Translations under genes and position numbers: made by a program
Notes under the pieces: generated by a model
Seen by the model: the letters and a program-made list of their open reading frames with translations, nothing else
Told to the model about the DNA's origin: nothing
The model's database searches: none
DNA from: Hymenobacter polaris
GTDB lineage: Bacteria > Bacteroidota > Bacteroidia > Cytophagales > Hymenobacteraceae
Assembly: GCF_012927305.1 (NCBI RefSeq)
Contig: NZ_JABBGH010000001.1
Coordinates: forward strand, 620,001 to 684,000
DNA length: 64,000 bases
Direction of reading: 5' to 3'
In this document: positions 17,383-26,804 of the stretch, one piece after another
Numbering within the stretch: the stretch's first letter is position 1
How the letters are laid out: each line of letters opens with the position of its first letter

Positions 17383-18870
17383 ATGGAACAAAGCCTAGAC
17401 CCCCGCGCGGCGGCTGCTTATCGCAACGACCCCGATGCGCCGGCCGCGCACGACAACAACCAAGTTGATTCCAAGACCATCTGGCAGGTGATTACGGCCT
17501 CGTCGGTGGGCACGGTCATCGAGTGGTATGACTTCTACATCTTCGGCTCGCTGGCGGCCATTATTGGGCCGGTGCTGTTCGGGCAGTCCGGCGACTTGAC
17601 CAAGTCGCTGCTAGGCGCCCTGGCCATTTTCGGGGCCGGTTTTGTGGTGCGGCCATTCGGGGCCCTGTTTTTCGGCCGCATCGGCGACATGATTGGCCGT
17701 AAGTACACCTTTCTGGTAACGCTACTCATCATGGGCGGGGCCACGTTCGTAACGGGCCTCATTCCCAGCTACGACTCCATTGGTATTGCGGCGCCCCTCA
17801 TTGTGGTGGTGCTGCGCTTGTTGCAGGGCCTGGCCTTAGGGGGCGAGTACGGCGGGGCGGCTACCTACGTGGCCGAGTACGCCCCCGACAGTAAGCGGGG
17901 CTACTACACCAGCTTCATCCAGATTACGGCCACCGGAGGCCTCATCCTCAGCATCCTGGTAATTGTGATAACCCGCAAGTCGATGGGCGAGCCCGCCTTC
18001 AAGGAGTGGGGCTGGCGCATTCCGTTCCTGCTGTCGGGCTTCCTGGTTATCGCCTCGTACTACATCCGCCGCAAGCTGCACGAGTCGCCGCTGTTTGCCA
18101 AAGCTAAAGCCACCGGCACCACCAGCAAGAGCCCCCTGCGCGACTCGTTCGTGAACCCCGTGAATCGCCGCTTGGTGCTGATTGCGCTGTTCGGCGTGAC
18201 GATGGGCCAGGGCGTTATCTTCTACACCAGCCAATTTCAGGCCTACACCTTTATGAACGCCGTGCTCAAGCTCGACATCGTCGATTCGAGCACCGTGCTG
18301 GTGGTAGCCATGCTGGTGGCCACGCCGCTGTTCGTGTATTTCGGCTCGCTCTCCGACCGCATCGGGCGCAAGCGTATCATCATGACGGGCATGATTTGCG
18401 GGGCGCTGTTCACCATTCCGCTTTTCTACGGCCTCAAGGCCTACGCCGGGCCGCTCACCGAGATTACCCCCGCCACTGTGGATGCCGCCGGCAAGGCCGT
18501 GCCCGCCGTGATGAAGGCCTTGACCCCTAACGTGTTCATGATGACGGTGCTCACCTTCTGCCTGGTGCTGTTCGTGACGATGGTTTACGGCCCCATCGCC
18601 GCCTACCTCGTCGAGCTGTTTCCGACCAGCGTGCGCTACACCTCGCTCTCGGTGCCCTACCACATTGGCAACGGCGTGTTTGGGGGCTTCGTGCCGCTCA
18701 TTGCTACCTCCATCGGCGTGTGGGCGGCAGCGCAGCCCGCTGGCACCTTCGCCAACGAGCACAAGAGCCTGCTGGGTCTGGTTTACCCGGTGGTTATCGC
18801 GCTCATCTGCTTTTTCGTGGGCATGGCTCTCATGAAGGACACGCGCAACGTGAAGCTAATGGACCAGTAG
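17383..18870 (+). CDS. MHS-family MFS transporter (metabolite:H+ symporter)
   Basis: A 495-aa, 12-TM major facilitator. The sequence SSVGTVIEWYDFYIFGSLA opening TM1 and the loop GRIGDMIGRKYTF are diagnostic of the MHS subfamily (relatives of KgtP, ShiA and ProP). The repeat of the loop motif, GSLSDRIGRKRII, marks the second half, and RLLQGLALGGEYGGAATYVAEYAP is the TM4-5 signature. MHS members import dicarboxylates, shikimate, betaine or similar solutes. The ATG at 17383 is chosen over an upstream in-frame codon that would add 20 residues without homology. A terminator follows at 18.9 kb. Confidence 0.9.
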   Translation: MEQSLDPRAAAAYRNDPDAPAAHDNNQVDSKTIWQVITASSVGTVIEWYDFYIFGSLAAIIGPVLFGQSGDLTKSLLGALAIFGAGFVVRPFGALFFGRIGDMIGRKYTFLVTLLIMGGATFVTGLIPSYDSIGIAAPLIVVVLRLLQGLALGGEYGGAATYVAEYAPDSKRGYYTSFIQITATGGLILSILVIVITRKSMGEPAFKEWGWRIPFLLSGFLVIASYYIRRKLHESPLFAKAKATGTTSKSPLRDSFVNPVNRRLVLIALFGVTMGQGVIFYTSQFQAYTFMNAVLKLDIVDSSTVLVVAMLVATPLFVYFGSLSDRIGRKRIIMTGMICGALFTIPLFYGLKAYAGPLTEITPATVDAAGKAVPAVMKALTPNVFMMTVLTFCLVLFVTMVYGPIAAYLVELFPTSVRYTSLSVPYHIGNGVFGGFVPLIATSIGVWAAAQPAGTFANEHKSLLGLVYPVVIALICFFVGMALMKDTRNVKLMDQ

Positions 18871-18893
18871 CGCCGGCTACCCCTAGGGCCCAA

Positions 18894-18926
18894 AAAACCC
18901 GCCGAACGCGCCGTTCGGCGGGTTTT
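18894..18926 (+). terminator. Terminator after the MHS transporter
   Basis: Inverted repeat AAAACCCGCCGAACG (18894-18908) and CGTTCGGCGGGTTTT (from 18912), ending in a T-run. It starts 24 bp after the stop and separates the porin/transporter unit from the kinase/acs unit. Confidence 0.9.
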
Positions 18927-18951
18927 TGCTGAAAAACCGCGACCTTGCTTC

Positions 18952-19167
18952 ATGCCTAACTCGTCACCTGCCCCGGCTGGCCCCGGTGGCCAGCAGCGCG
19001 GCCCGCGCCTCTTATTTGTGGCGGCCCTGTTCGCGGTGCTGCTCAACTTCCCGCTGCTTGGCGCCTTCGACCACGGCGGGCGCCTAGGGGGCGTGCCGGT
19101 GCTCTACCTCTACGTACTGCTGCTGTGGCTGCTGCTGATTGGGGCCACATGGTGGCTAAGCAGGTGA
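18952..19167 (+). CDS. Small two-TM membrane protein next to the symporter-kinase
   Basis: A 71-aa protein with two predicted membrane helices (about residues 20-37 and 49-70) joined by a short loop with the pattern GxLGGVPVLYLY. This resembles the small DUF3311/DUF485-like partners often encoded beside sodium:solute symporters. It lies just after a terminator and 50 bp before the symporter-kinase gene, so it is probably the first gene of the kinase/acs unit. An accessory or folding role for the SSF domain is inference. Confidence 0.65.
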   Translation: MPNSSPAPAGPGGQQRGPRLLFVAALFAVLLNFPLLGAFDHGGRLGGVPVLYLYVLLLWLLLIGATWWLSR

Positions 19168-19217
19168 GGTAGCGCCCGGCGGAGTGACGCGCTTTTTCAA
19201 CCAGCAACCAATCCCCT

Positions 19218-22049
19218 TTGAATAAACTCCTCGTCATAGCGTGCTCGGTGGGCTACCTGCTGCTGCTGTTTGGCGTGGCCTACGCGGCCGAGCGCCGCTC
19301 GGCCGCGCGCAAGAGTTTGGTAGCCAACCCCTACGTGTATGCCCTGAGCATGGCCGTGTACTGCACGGCCTGGGCCTACTACGGCTCGGTGGGGCGGGCG
19401 GCGGCGCAGGGGCTGAGCTACGTGGTGATATACCTAGGGCCGGGGCTGCTGGCGCCGGTGTGGTGGCTGCTGCTGCGCAAGATTATCCGCGTCAGCCGCC
19501 AGCAGCGCCTCACCTCCATTGCCGATTTCCTCTCGGCCCGCTACGGCAAAAGTGCGGGCCTAGGGGCCCTCGTTACGGGGGTGTGCGTGTTGGGTGTGGT
19601 GCCCTACATTGCCTTGCAAATCAAGGCCGTAGCCAGCTCGTTTGTGGTGCTAACGGGCGGCGGGCCCACGGGCAGCGTGAGCGCGCGGGCGGCCGCCCTG
19701 GTCACGGCGGCGGTGCTGGCGGTGTTCACCATCCTGTTTGGGGTGCGCTCGGTCGAGGCGACCGAGCGCCACGAAGGTATCGTGCTGGCCGTGGCCCTCG
19801 AAAGCCTGCTCAAGCTGCTCGCGTTTCTGCTGGTGGGGCTGTTCGTAGTGTTTGGCTTGTTCGGCGGCTTTGCCGACTTGTTTGACCAAGCGGCTGCGGT
19901 GCCGGCTTTGCGGCAATTATTCACCCTAGGGGGCGCCGGCACGGGCGGGGCCGAGTGGCTCACGCTGCTGCTGCTCAGCATGTCGGCGGTGCTGCTGCTG
20001 CCGCGCCAGTTTCAGGTGGCCGTGGTCGAAAACGTGAGTGAGGACCACCTGCGCCAGGCCATGTGGCTATTTCCGCTCTACATGCTGGTTATCAATTTGT
20101 TTGTGCTGCCAGTGGCCTTCGGTGGGGTGCTGCGCCTGGGCGGGCGCGGCTTCGATGCCGATACGTTTGTGCTGGCCCTGCCGCTGGCCACGGGCCACCC
20201 CTGGCTGGCGCTGTTCACCTACCTGGGGGGACTATCGGCGGCCAGCAGCATGATTATCGTCGAAACCATTGCCCTGAGCGTGATGATGAGCAACCACCTG
20301 CTGATGCCGCTGCTGGTGCGCGTGCCGGCAGCCCGGCCCGACGAGCCGCACCGGCAGCGCCGCTGGTTTGCCTACCTCAGCCGGGTGGCGCTGCAAAGCC
20401 GCCGCCTGGCCGTGCTGGCGGTGCTGGCCCTGGCCTACGGCTACTACGGGGTAGTGGGCCACACGCTGCCCCTCGTTAATACTGGACTAGTGTCGTTTGC
20501 GGCGGTGGCGCAGTTTGTGCCCGCCGTGCTGGGCGGCCTCTACTGGAAGGGCGGCACCCGGCGCGGGGCTACCCTCGGGCTGCTGGCGGGCTTCGGGGTG
20601 TGGTTTTTTACGCTGGTGCTGCCCACGCTGGTGGGGCCGGGCCTGCTAGCGGGCAGCGTGCTCACCCACGGGGTGGGGGGCCTAGGCTGGCTGCGGCCGG
20701 GCGCCCTGTTCGGCCTCACGGGCCTGGATTACCTCTCGCACGGCTTGTTTTGGAGCTGGTTTTTCAACGTGGGGCTCTACGTGGGCGTGTCGCTGGCCTG
20801 GCCGCCCTCGGCCCTGGAGCTGCGCCAGGCCGACGTGTTCGTGGACGTGTTTGCGCGCCACAGCCTGGCCGAAGAAATTGCCGGCTGGCAGGGCCGCACC
20901 CCGCTGCCCGACGTGCGCGCCCTGCTGGTGGGCTTTTTGGGCAAGAAGCGCACCTACCAGGCCCTGCGCGCCTTCACCGAGCGCTTTCCCGATGCCCTGC
21001 CGCCCGCCCCCGGCGTGGCCGACCCGGTGAGCGAGAAGCTGAGCGAGCTGCTGGGCCAGCCCCCCGCGGCGGCCGACCCGCGCCTGCTTACCTACGCCGA
21101 AAAGCTGCTGGCGGGCACCGTGGGGCCGGCCAGCGCCCGGCTGCTGCTGGCGGGCGTGGCCGGCGAAGAGCAAATCAGCTACGGCCAGGTGGTGGGCATT
21201 TTAAAAGAAAGCCAGCAGCTGCTCGAAGCCAACCGCCAGCTGCACAAGCAAAGCCGCCAGCTGCAGCGCCTCACCACCGAGCTGCGCCAGGCCTACGAGC
21301 AGCTGCAGGCCCTCGACCAGCAGAAGGACGAGTTTCTCTACACCGTGACCCACGAGCTGCGCACGCCGCTCACCAGCATCCGGGCGCTGGCCGAAATCTT
21401 GGCCGATAACCCTGATTTAGAGCCCGATGAGCGCCTGCGCTTCCAGCTCACCATTGGCCGCGAGGCCGAGCGCCTCACCCGCCTCATCTCGCTGGTGCTC
21501 GACCTGGAGCGGTACGAAAGCGGCCAGGCTAGCCTCGAGCGTGCCCCCCTAGCCCTGGCCGAAGTGGCGCAGGAGGCCCTGGAGGCCGTGGGGCAGCTGG
21601 CCCGCGAGCGCGGCTGCGAGCTGCGCCTCGCCGTGCCCGCCACCCTGCCCCCCGTGCCCGCCGACCGCGACCGCCTCATGCAGGTGCTCATCAACCTGCT
21701 TTCCAACGCCATCAAGGCTAGCCGGCCCGGCCAGCCCGGCCGCATCGCGGTGCTGGCCTGGCCCTCTGCCGATGCCCTGCTGCTGTGCGTGGAAGACAAC
21801 GGCAAGGGCATTGCCGCCGCCGAGCAACCCCAGATTTTTGATAAGTTTTACCAGGCCCGCCACCAAACTATGCGCAAGCCCGAGGGCTCGGGCCTAGGCC
21901 TGGCCATCAGCAAAAAGATTGTCGAGCTGCATCAGGGCCGCATTTGGGTGGAAAGCGCCCCTGAGCAGGGCGCCCGCTTTTTCGTCGAGCTGCCCCTCGC
22001 CGCCCCGGCCCGCGTGCCCGTTCCCTTTTCTTCTTCTCTCGTCGATTAA
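19218..22049 (+). CDS. Sodium/solute symporter-sensor histidine kinase fusion (CbrA/CrbS-like)
   Basis: A 943-aa protein. Residues 1 to about 560 are an SSF-type transporter domain with about 13 TM segments. A STAC-like segment follows (about residues 630-665, with YAEKLLAGTVGPASARLLL). A coiled coil (about 660-705) leads to the HisKA H-box HELRTPLTS (His712), and the HATPase has an N-box (INLLSNAIKAS), G1 (VEDNGKGI) and G2 (GSGLGLAISKK). In Proteobacteria, CrbS and CbrA use this architecture to sense or import acetate or histidine. The frame starts with TTG at 19218 (MNKLL). It lies directly upstream of a receiver-only protein and acs. Confidence 0.9.
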   Translation: MNKLLVIACSVGYLLLLFGVAYAAERRSAARKSLVANPYVYALSMAVYCTAWAYYGSVGRAAAQGLSYVVIYLGPGLLAPVWWLLLRKIIRVSRQQRLTSIADFLSARYGKSAGLGALVTGVCVLGVVPYIALQIKAVASSFVVLTGGGPTGSVSARAAALVTAAVLAVFTILFGVRSVEATERHEGIVLAVALESLLKLLAFLLVGLFVVFGLFGGFADLFDQAAAVPALRQLFTLGGAGTGGAEWLTLLLLSMSAVLLLPRQFQVAVVENVSEDHLRQAMWLFPLYMLVINLFVLPVAFGGVLRLGGRGFDADTFVLALPLATGHPWLALFTYLGGLSAASSMIIVETIALSVMMSNHLLMPLLVRVPAARPDEPHRQRRWFAYLSRVALQSRRLAVLAVLALAYGYYGVVGHTLPLVNTGLVSFAAVAQFVPAVLGGLYWKGGTRRGATLGLLAGFGVWFFTLVLPTLVGPGLLAGSVLTHGVGGLGWLRPGALFGLTGLDYLSHGLFWSWFFNVGLYVGVSLAWPPSALELRQADVFVDVFARHSLAEEIAGWQGRTPLPDVRALLVGFLGKKRTYQALRAFTERFPDALPPAPGVADPVSEKLSELLGQPPAAADPRLLTYAEKLLAGTVGPASARLLLAGVAGEEQISYGQVVGILKESQQLLEANRQLHKQSRQLQRLTTELRQAYEQLQALDQQKDEFLYTVTHELRTPLTSIRALAEILADNPDLEPDERLRFQLTIGREAERLTRLISLVLDLERYESGQASLERAPLALAEVAQEALEAVGQLARERGCELRLAVPATLPPVPADRDRLMQVLINLLSNAIKASRPGQPGRIAVLAWPSADALLLCVEDNGKGIAAAEQPQIFDKFYQARHQTMRKPEGSGLGLAISKKIVELHQGRIWVESAPEQGARFFVELPLAAPARVPVPFSSSLVD

Positions 22050-22128
22050 TCCTTACCGGCCGGCCGGGGCCTAGGGCCCGCCCGCTACCTACGTAGTCCG
22101 TTATATAAGTGCCTAAGTGCTAGCTGCT

Positions 22129-22503
22129 ATGCCAACGCCCCAGATTTTATTGGTTGATGATGAGCCCAACATCGTGATGTCGCTGGAGTTTTTGATGCGC
22201 AAAAACGGCTACGGCGTCGGCATTGCTCGCAACGGCCACGAGGCACTGGCCGCCATTCAGGAAACGCCCTACGACCTGGTGCTGCTCGACGTGATGATGC
22301 CCGACGTGGACGGCTACCAGGTATGCCGCCAGCTGCGCCAGCGCCCCGACCGGGCCAGCACTAAAGTTATTTTTCTCTCGGCCAAAAGCCAGCCGGCCGA
22401 CGTACAAAAAGGCTACGAAGCCGGCGCTGACCTCTACATTCCCAAGCCCTTCAGCACCCGCCAACTCATGGAAAAAGTCCGCGAGCTGCTAGGTAGGGTA
22501 TGA
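22129..22503 (+). CDS. Receiver-only response regulator
   Basis: A 124-aa CheY-like protein. Acidic pocket residues Asp10 and Asp11 and phospho-acceptor Asp54 (LLDVMMPDVDGY) are present, as is the conserved Lys in YIPKPF. There is no output domain. It lies 79 bp after the symporter-kinase and 114 bp before acs, so it is the probable phosphorylation partner of that kinase. Unlike CrbR of Vibrio and Pseudomonas, it has no DNA-binding domain, so another protein must carry the signal to DNA or to an enzyme. The ATG at 22129 is preferred over an in-frame GTG 12 bp upstream. Confidence 0.92.
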   Translation: MPTPQILLVDDEPNIVMSLEFLMRKNGYGVGIARNGHEALAAIQETPYDLVLLDVMMPDVDGYQVCRQLRQRPDRASTKVIFLSAKSQPADVQKGYEAGADLYIPKPFSTRQLMEKVRELLGRV

Positions 22504-22617
22504 GGGTAAGTGGGTAGGAGGGGCTGCACTTGTGTCACGCTGCCGCTACTCTTTATCCGCTGCCTGCCCCTTAGTCCTCCTGCCCACCCTCCTCCTTACC
22601 CTTATACCCTTTCAAAA

Positions 22618-24531
22618 ATGTCCGCCGTTCGCACCCGCACCCTAGAAGAATACCACGCTGACTATCAGCAATCAGTAGAAGACCCCGACGCCTTTTGGGC
22701 CGCCGCCGCCGAGCCCTTCACTTGGTACAAGAAGTGGGACACCGTGCGCGGCGGCGACTTCTCGCCGGGCGGCACCAGCACCTGGTACGCGGGCGCCCAG
22801 CTCAACCTAACCGAGAACTGCCTAGACCGCCACCTTGAGCAGCGCGCCAACAAGTTGGCCATCATCTACGAGCCCAACGACCCCAAAACGCGCCACTCGC
22901 GCCTCACCTACCGCGAGCTGCACGAGCAGGTGTGCCAGTTTGCCAACGTATTGAAAAAGAACGGTGTGCGCAAGGGCGACCGCGTGGCCCTCTACGTGCC
23001 CATGGTGCCGCTGCTGGCGGTGGCGGTGCTGGCCTGCGCCCGCATGGGGGCGGTGCACTCGGTGGTGTTTGCCGGCTTCTCGGCCTCAGCCATCGCCGAC
23101 CGCATCAACGACGCCGAGGCCACTTGCGTCATCACGGCCGACGGCCTGAACCGCGGCGCCAAGCAAATCCCGGTCAAGAGCGTGGTGGACGAGGCCCTGG
23201 CCAGCTGCCCCTCGGTGCAGCGCGTCATCGTGATTGAGCACACGGGCTGGCCCGTCGATATGCAGCCGGGCCGCGACGTGTGGTACCACGAGGAGGTGCA
23301 GGACGTGGAGAAAACCTGCGCCCCCGAGCCCATGGCCGCCGAAGACCCGCTGTTCATCCTCTACACCAGCGGCAGCACCGGCAAGCCTAAGGGCGTGGTG
23401 CACACCCAGGCCGGCTACATGGTGTGGGCCGACTACACCTTCCGCAACGTGTTTCAGGTGGAGGAAAATGACGTGCACTGGTGCACCGCCGACATTGGCT
23501 GGGTAACTGGGCACACCTACGGCGTGTACGGCCCGCTGCTGGCCGGCGCCACCACGCTGCTGTTCGAGGGCGTGCCTACCTACCCCTCGCCGGGCCGCTT
23601 CTGGGAAGTGATTGACAAGCACCACGTCACCATCTTCTACACCGCGCCCACGGCCATCCGCTCGCTCATGGCCCACTCCGTCGACCACGTGCTGGCTTAT
23701 TCGCTCAGCAGCCTGCGCGTCCTAGGGTCGGTGGGCGAGCCGATAAACGAGGAAGCCTGGCACTGGTACGACCAGCACGTGGGCAAGGGCCGCTGCCCCA
23801 TCGTGGATACGTGGTGGCAAACCGAAACCGGCGGCATCATGATTTCGGCCCTGGCCGGCATCACGCCCTCGGTGCCGGCCCGCGCCGGCCTGCCGCTGCC
23901 CGGCGTGCAGCCGGTGCTGCTCAACCAGGATGGCAGCGAAATCGAGGGCAACGACCAGGAGGGCTACCTGGCTATTAAGGCCAGCTGGCCGGGCGTCATC
24001 CGCACCACCTGGGGTGACCACGAGCGCGCCCGCCAGACGTACTTCACGCCCTACCCCGGCTATTACTTCACCGGCGACGGCGCCCGGCGCGACGAAAACG
24101 GCCTCTACCGCATTATCGGCCGCGTCGACGACGTGATAAACGTGAGCGGCCACCGCTTCGGCACGGCCGAGATTGAGAACGCCATCAACCAGAGCGACTA
24201 CGTGGTGGAAAGCGCCGTGGTGGGCTATCCGCACGACGTGAAGGGCCAGGGCATCTATGCCTACGTCATTTGCCACAACGGCGTGCCCACCACCGACCTC
24301 GACAATCAGCGCACCGAAGCCAGCATCGTGGAGGCCGTAGTGGCCGCCATCGGCCGCATTGCCAAGCCCGACAAGATTCAGTTGGTGAGCGGCTTGCCCA
24401 AAACCCGCTCGGGCAAAATCATGCGCCGCATTCTGCGCAAGGTGGCCGAGGGCGAAACCCAGGCCCTAGGTGACACCACCACCCTGCTCGACCCCGCCGT
24501 AGTGGACGAGATTGTGGCCGGGCGGAAATAG
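22618..24531 (+). CDS. acs: Acetyl-CoA synthetase (AMP-forming)
   Basis: A 637-aa ANL-superfamily enzyme that converts acetate, ATP and CoA to acetyl-CoA via acetyl-AMP. Motifs seen are YTSGSTGKPKGVVHT (P-loop, about residues 252-266), WWQTETGG (about 400-407), GRVDDVINVSGHR (hinge) and the C-terminal PKTRSGKIMRR with catalytic Lys600, the acetylation-controlled lysine in Salmonella Acs. The length is typical. It is last in the kinase/receiver/acs unit and is followed by a strong terminator. The leader (22504-22617) is a GGTAAG/CCTTACCC-rich self-complementary stretch. Confidence 0.96.
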   Translation: MSAVRTRTLEEYHADYQQSVEDPDAFWAAAAEPFTWYKKWDTVRGGDFSPGGTSTWYAGAQLNLTENCLDRHLEQRANKLAIIYEPNDPKTRHSRLTYRELHEQVCQFANVLKKNGVRKGDRVALYVPMVPLLAVAVLACARMGAVHSVVFAGFSASAIADRINDAEATCVITADGLNRGAKQIPVKSVVDEALASCPSVQRVIVIEHTGWPVDMQPGRDVWYHEEVQDVEKTCAPEPMAAEDPLFILYTSGSTGKPKGVVHTQAGYMVWADYTFRNVFQVEENDVHWCTADIGWVTGHTYGVYGPLLAGATTLLFEGVPTYPSPGRFWEVIDKHHVTIFYTAPTAIRSLMAHSVDHVLAYSLSSLRVLGSVGEPINEEAWHWYDQHVGKGRCPIVDTWWQTETGGIMISALAGITPSVPARAGLPLPGVQPVLLNQDGSEIEGNDQEGYLAIKASWPGVIRTTWGDHERARQTYFTPYPGYYFTGDGARRDENGLYRIIGRVDDVINVSGHRFGTAEIENAINQSDYVVESAVVGYPHDVKGQGIYAYVICHNGVPTTDLDNQRTEASIVEAVVAAIGRIAKPDKIQLVSGLPKTRSGKIMRRILRKVAEGETQALGDTTTLLDPAVVDEIVAGRK

Positions 24532-24556
24532 ACTTGTTCCTACAACAAGGAAAACC

Positions 24557-24602
24557 AAAAAAGCCCGTCCTGCTAAGCCTTGCGAAGCAGGACGGGCTTT
24601 TT
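24557..24602 (+). terminator. Terminator after acs
   Basis: Inverted repeat AAAAAGCCCGTCCTGCT (from 24557) and AGCAGGACGGGCTTTTT (24586-24602). It is symmetric, with A-run and T-run, so it may act in both directions. Confidence 0.92.
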
Positions 24603-24655
24603 CAAGAAGTTTAAGGTGGGGGCGGCCCTAGGGCCGCGTGGCCCCAGGCTACCCG

Positions 24656-25180
24656 TTAGTTTAGCGCTGGTGGTAGCTGCTGCGCCACTTCCCGAATGTC
24701 GTGGAGGTGGCGGGTGGTGTGGTGCAACAGGTAATACAGCCAATCGGTCACGGTCATTTCGCCCAGGTAGGGGTGCTTATGGGCCTGGTTGGTGATGAGG
24801 AGCTGGCCGCTGGCGAGCTGCGAATCCAACTGTTGCCGCTGGGCCAGGAAGCACCGCTCGAAGGCTGCGGGCGTAGTAGCCAGGCCGGTGAGAGCGGCCG
24901 TTTCGAGCTCTGTAAGCCTGGGCAACTCCTTATAATCAACGAGAATCCGGTGCAGATTTTTGTCGCCGTATATCTCTTTTATCGGGGCTACCGGGCCCGA
25001 CTGGCTGCTTAGCAGGTGCAGCGTGCGGCCATCCACCAGGCAAATGTGCTCCAGCAAGTCAGCGATGCTGCAATCGTCGGCGGACCGAAAAGACAATTCT
25101 GCGGGCGAGTATTGGCGAGCTAAGTTTATGGTTGTTTGGGTATTAGCCGCGAGCGCTGCTAAATACTGCGGAACGGTCAT
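24656..25180 (-). CDS. DinB-like four-helix protein
   Basis: A 174-aa protein. The DinB/YfiT metal-ligand pattern is visible as LLEHICLVDGR (His near residue 43) and a C-terminal DWLYYLLHHTTRHLHDI (His near residues 151-156). Family members are four-helix bundles that bind a divalent metal; some act in thiol (bacillithiol or mycothiol) transfer, many are uncharacterised. The ATG at 25178-25180 (MTVPQYL) fits the family N-terminus. A frame extension upstream adds only ten non-conserved residues. It is monocistronic. Confidence 0.8.
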   Translation of the reverse strand: MTVPQYLAALAANTQTTINLARQYSPAELSFRSADDCSIADLLEHICLVDGRTLHLLSSQSGPVAPIKEIYGDKNLHRILVDYKELPRLTELETAALTGLATTPAAFERCFLAQRQQLDSQLASGQLLITNQAHKHPYLGEMTVTDWLYYLLHHTTRHLHDIREVAQQLPPALN

Positions 25181-25482
25181 AGCAAAATAAGAATAGACTT
25201 TAGCCAGCACCGGTGGGCGGCGGGTAGCTACAGATAATAGGAAGGAGGATAATAGATAAGCAAATTACAGCGCGAATAGCTATAAATCAATAGCTTGCTG
25301 GCTATTTGCTGTCAAGGCTATTTTTTGTTCAGGCACTTTTGCACCATCCCCCTTTCGCGCAGCTTACCAAGCTGGCTAACGTTAACTTGGATTTTTTCAT
25401 AATAGTATCTGGACCGCCGCGGGCCCTAGGCCCGCGGCGGTCCGGAGGCAGTGAGCGCGGCTCGTGGCCCGACGAGCGCCGG
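25181..25482. other. Intergenic gap with one GC-rich palindrome
   Basis: The only structure seen is a hairpin at 25411-25443 (GGACCGCCGCGGG around CCCTAGG). It lies 40 bp past the fumarylacetoacetase stop, but no U-tract follows on the minus strand, so a terminator role is doubtful. The rest is AT-rich with no gene. Confidence 0.5.
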
Positions 25483-26775
25483 CTACTCGGCGGCTGGCAG
25501 CACCGTGCCGCGCACCTCGCCCAGCCCAATGCGCAGCCCTTCGCGCGCCGCGTAGCCGCGCATGATAACGGTATCGCCATCGGCCAGCCAGGCGCGGGAG
25601 CTGCCGTCGGGCAGCGTCAGGGGCTGCTGGCCGCGGCGGGTTAATTCCAGCAGGCAGCCCAGCGCGTCGGGCGCCGCGCCGCTGATGGTGCCCGAGGCGC
25701 AGAGGTCGCCCACCGCCAACGGGCAGCCGTTGCTGGCGTGGTGAGTTAGCTGCTGGGCCATGCTCCAGTACAGGTGTTGCGTGTTGGTGCGGCAAAGCAG
25801 CGTGGGCTCGGGGGCCTCGGCGGGTTGCAGCAGTACCTCCAGGGTAATGTCGAAGTGGTGCGCCCCGCTGGCTTGCAGGTAGGGCAGGGGCGCGGGCTCC
25901 TGCGCCGGGCCAGGCACCCGGAACGGCTCTAGCGCATCGAGGGTAACTACCCAGCCCGACACACTGCTGGCGAAGCTTTTGCCCAAAAATGGCCCTAGGG
26001 GCTGGTACTCCCAGCTTTGGATGTCGCGGGCGCTCCAATCATTGAACAGCAGCAGCCCGAAGATGTAACTCTCGGCCTGCCCCAGGGGCACGGTGCTGCC
26101 CAGGGCCGTGCCCTGGCCCACCACGAAGGCCATTTCCAGCTCAAAATCCAGCATTTGGGTGGGGCCGAACGTGGGTGCCGTAGCGCCGGCGGGCAGGTAC
26201 TGGCCCTGGGGCCGGCGCACGGGCGTGCCGCTGGCTACCACGCTGCTGGCCCGGCCGTGGTAGGCCACCGGCAGGTGCCGCCAGTTGGGCAGCAGCGGGT
26301 TGCCGGGCCGAAACAAGCTGCCGGCGTTGGTAGCGTGCTCGAGGCTGCTGTAGAAATCGGTGTAGTTGGTGGGCTTGACGGGGCGCAGCAGCTCCACCTC
26401 GCTGCGGCGCAGCAGGCAAGCGCGCACGCCCAGCTCGCTGTCGCGCAGCGCGGGGTTGTCGTAGCGCAGCAGCTCGGCGCAGCGCTCGCGCACGGCCAGC
26501 CACACCGGCCGCCCCAGCTTGAGCAGGGCATTGAGCGAGCGGCGCCGGAACACCCGGGGCAGCGCCGCCCCCAGCGTCGGCAGGTCGTCGGCCAGCGCGT
26601 CGAAGTAGCCCAGCTGCGCGCAGGCGTATAAATCGAGGGCGTAGCCGCCAATGGCCACGGCCACCCTAGGCCCGGTATCCGGCGTCGAGATTATCCCAAA
26701 GGGCAGGTTTTGAAGCGGGAAATCGTCGGCGGGCTTGATGTCAATCCAGGAGCGGAGCGCGGGGTCGATGGGCAT
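25483..26775 (-). CDS. fahA: Fumarylacetoacetase
   Basis: A 430-aa enzyme of the last step of tyrosine and homogentisate breakdown, splitting fumarylacetoacetate into fumarate and acetoacetate. The N-terminal SH3-like domain (residues 1 to about 120) is followed by the catalytic FAH domain. Visible motifs are NYTDFYSSLEHATNAG (His of the catalytic site), LDFELEMAFVVG (metal-binding Glu), LLFNDWSARDIQSWEYQPLGPFLGKSF (shown in part) and GTISG. The length is close to the mammalian and bacterial enzyme (about 420 aa). No other tyrosine-degradation gene is in the window. Confidence 0.95.
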   Translation of the reverse strand: MPIDPALRSWIDIKPADDFPLQNLPFGIISTPDTGPRVAVAIGGYALDLYACAQLGYFDALADDLPTLGAALPRVFRRRSLNALLKLGRPVWLAVRERCAELLRYDNPALRDSELGVRACLLRRSEVELLRPVKPTNYTDFYSSLEHATNAGSLFRPGNPLLPNWRHLPVAYHGRASSVVASGTPVRRPQGQYLPAGATAPTFGPTQMLDFELEMAFVVGQGTALGSTVPLGQAESYIFGLLLFNDWSARDIQSWEYQPLGPFLGKSFASSVSGWVVTLDALEPFRVPGPAQEPAPLPYLQASGAHHFDITLEVLLQPAEAPEPTLLCRTNTQHLYWSMAQQLTHHASNGCPLAVGDLCASGTISGAAPDALGCLLELTRRGQQPLTLPDGSSRAWLADGDTVIMRGYAAREGLRIGLGEVRGTVLPAAE

Positions 26776-26804
26776 AGGGCGGTGGGGTAGGGCAGCTGAA
26801 AATC

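Noticed and set aside
17836..18762. 308-codon antisense frame opposite the MHS transporter
   Set aside because: Its His/Gly/Glu-rich composition is what a GC-rich gene gives on the other strand; no domain is visible.
25411..25443. GC-rich palindrome as fahA terminator
   Set aside because: The stem is strong, but no U-tract follows on the fahA strand, so it is recorded only as a palindrome.
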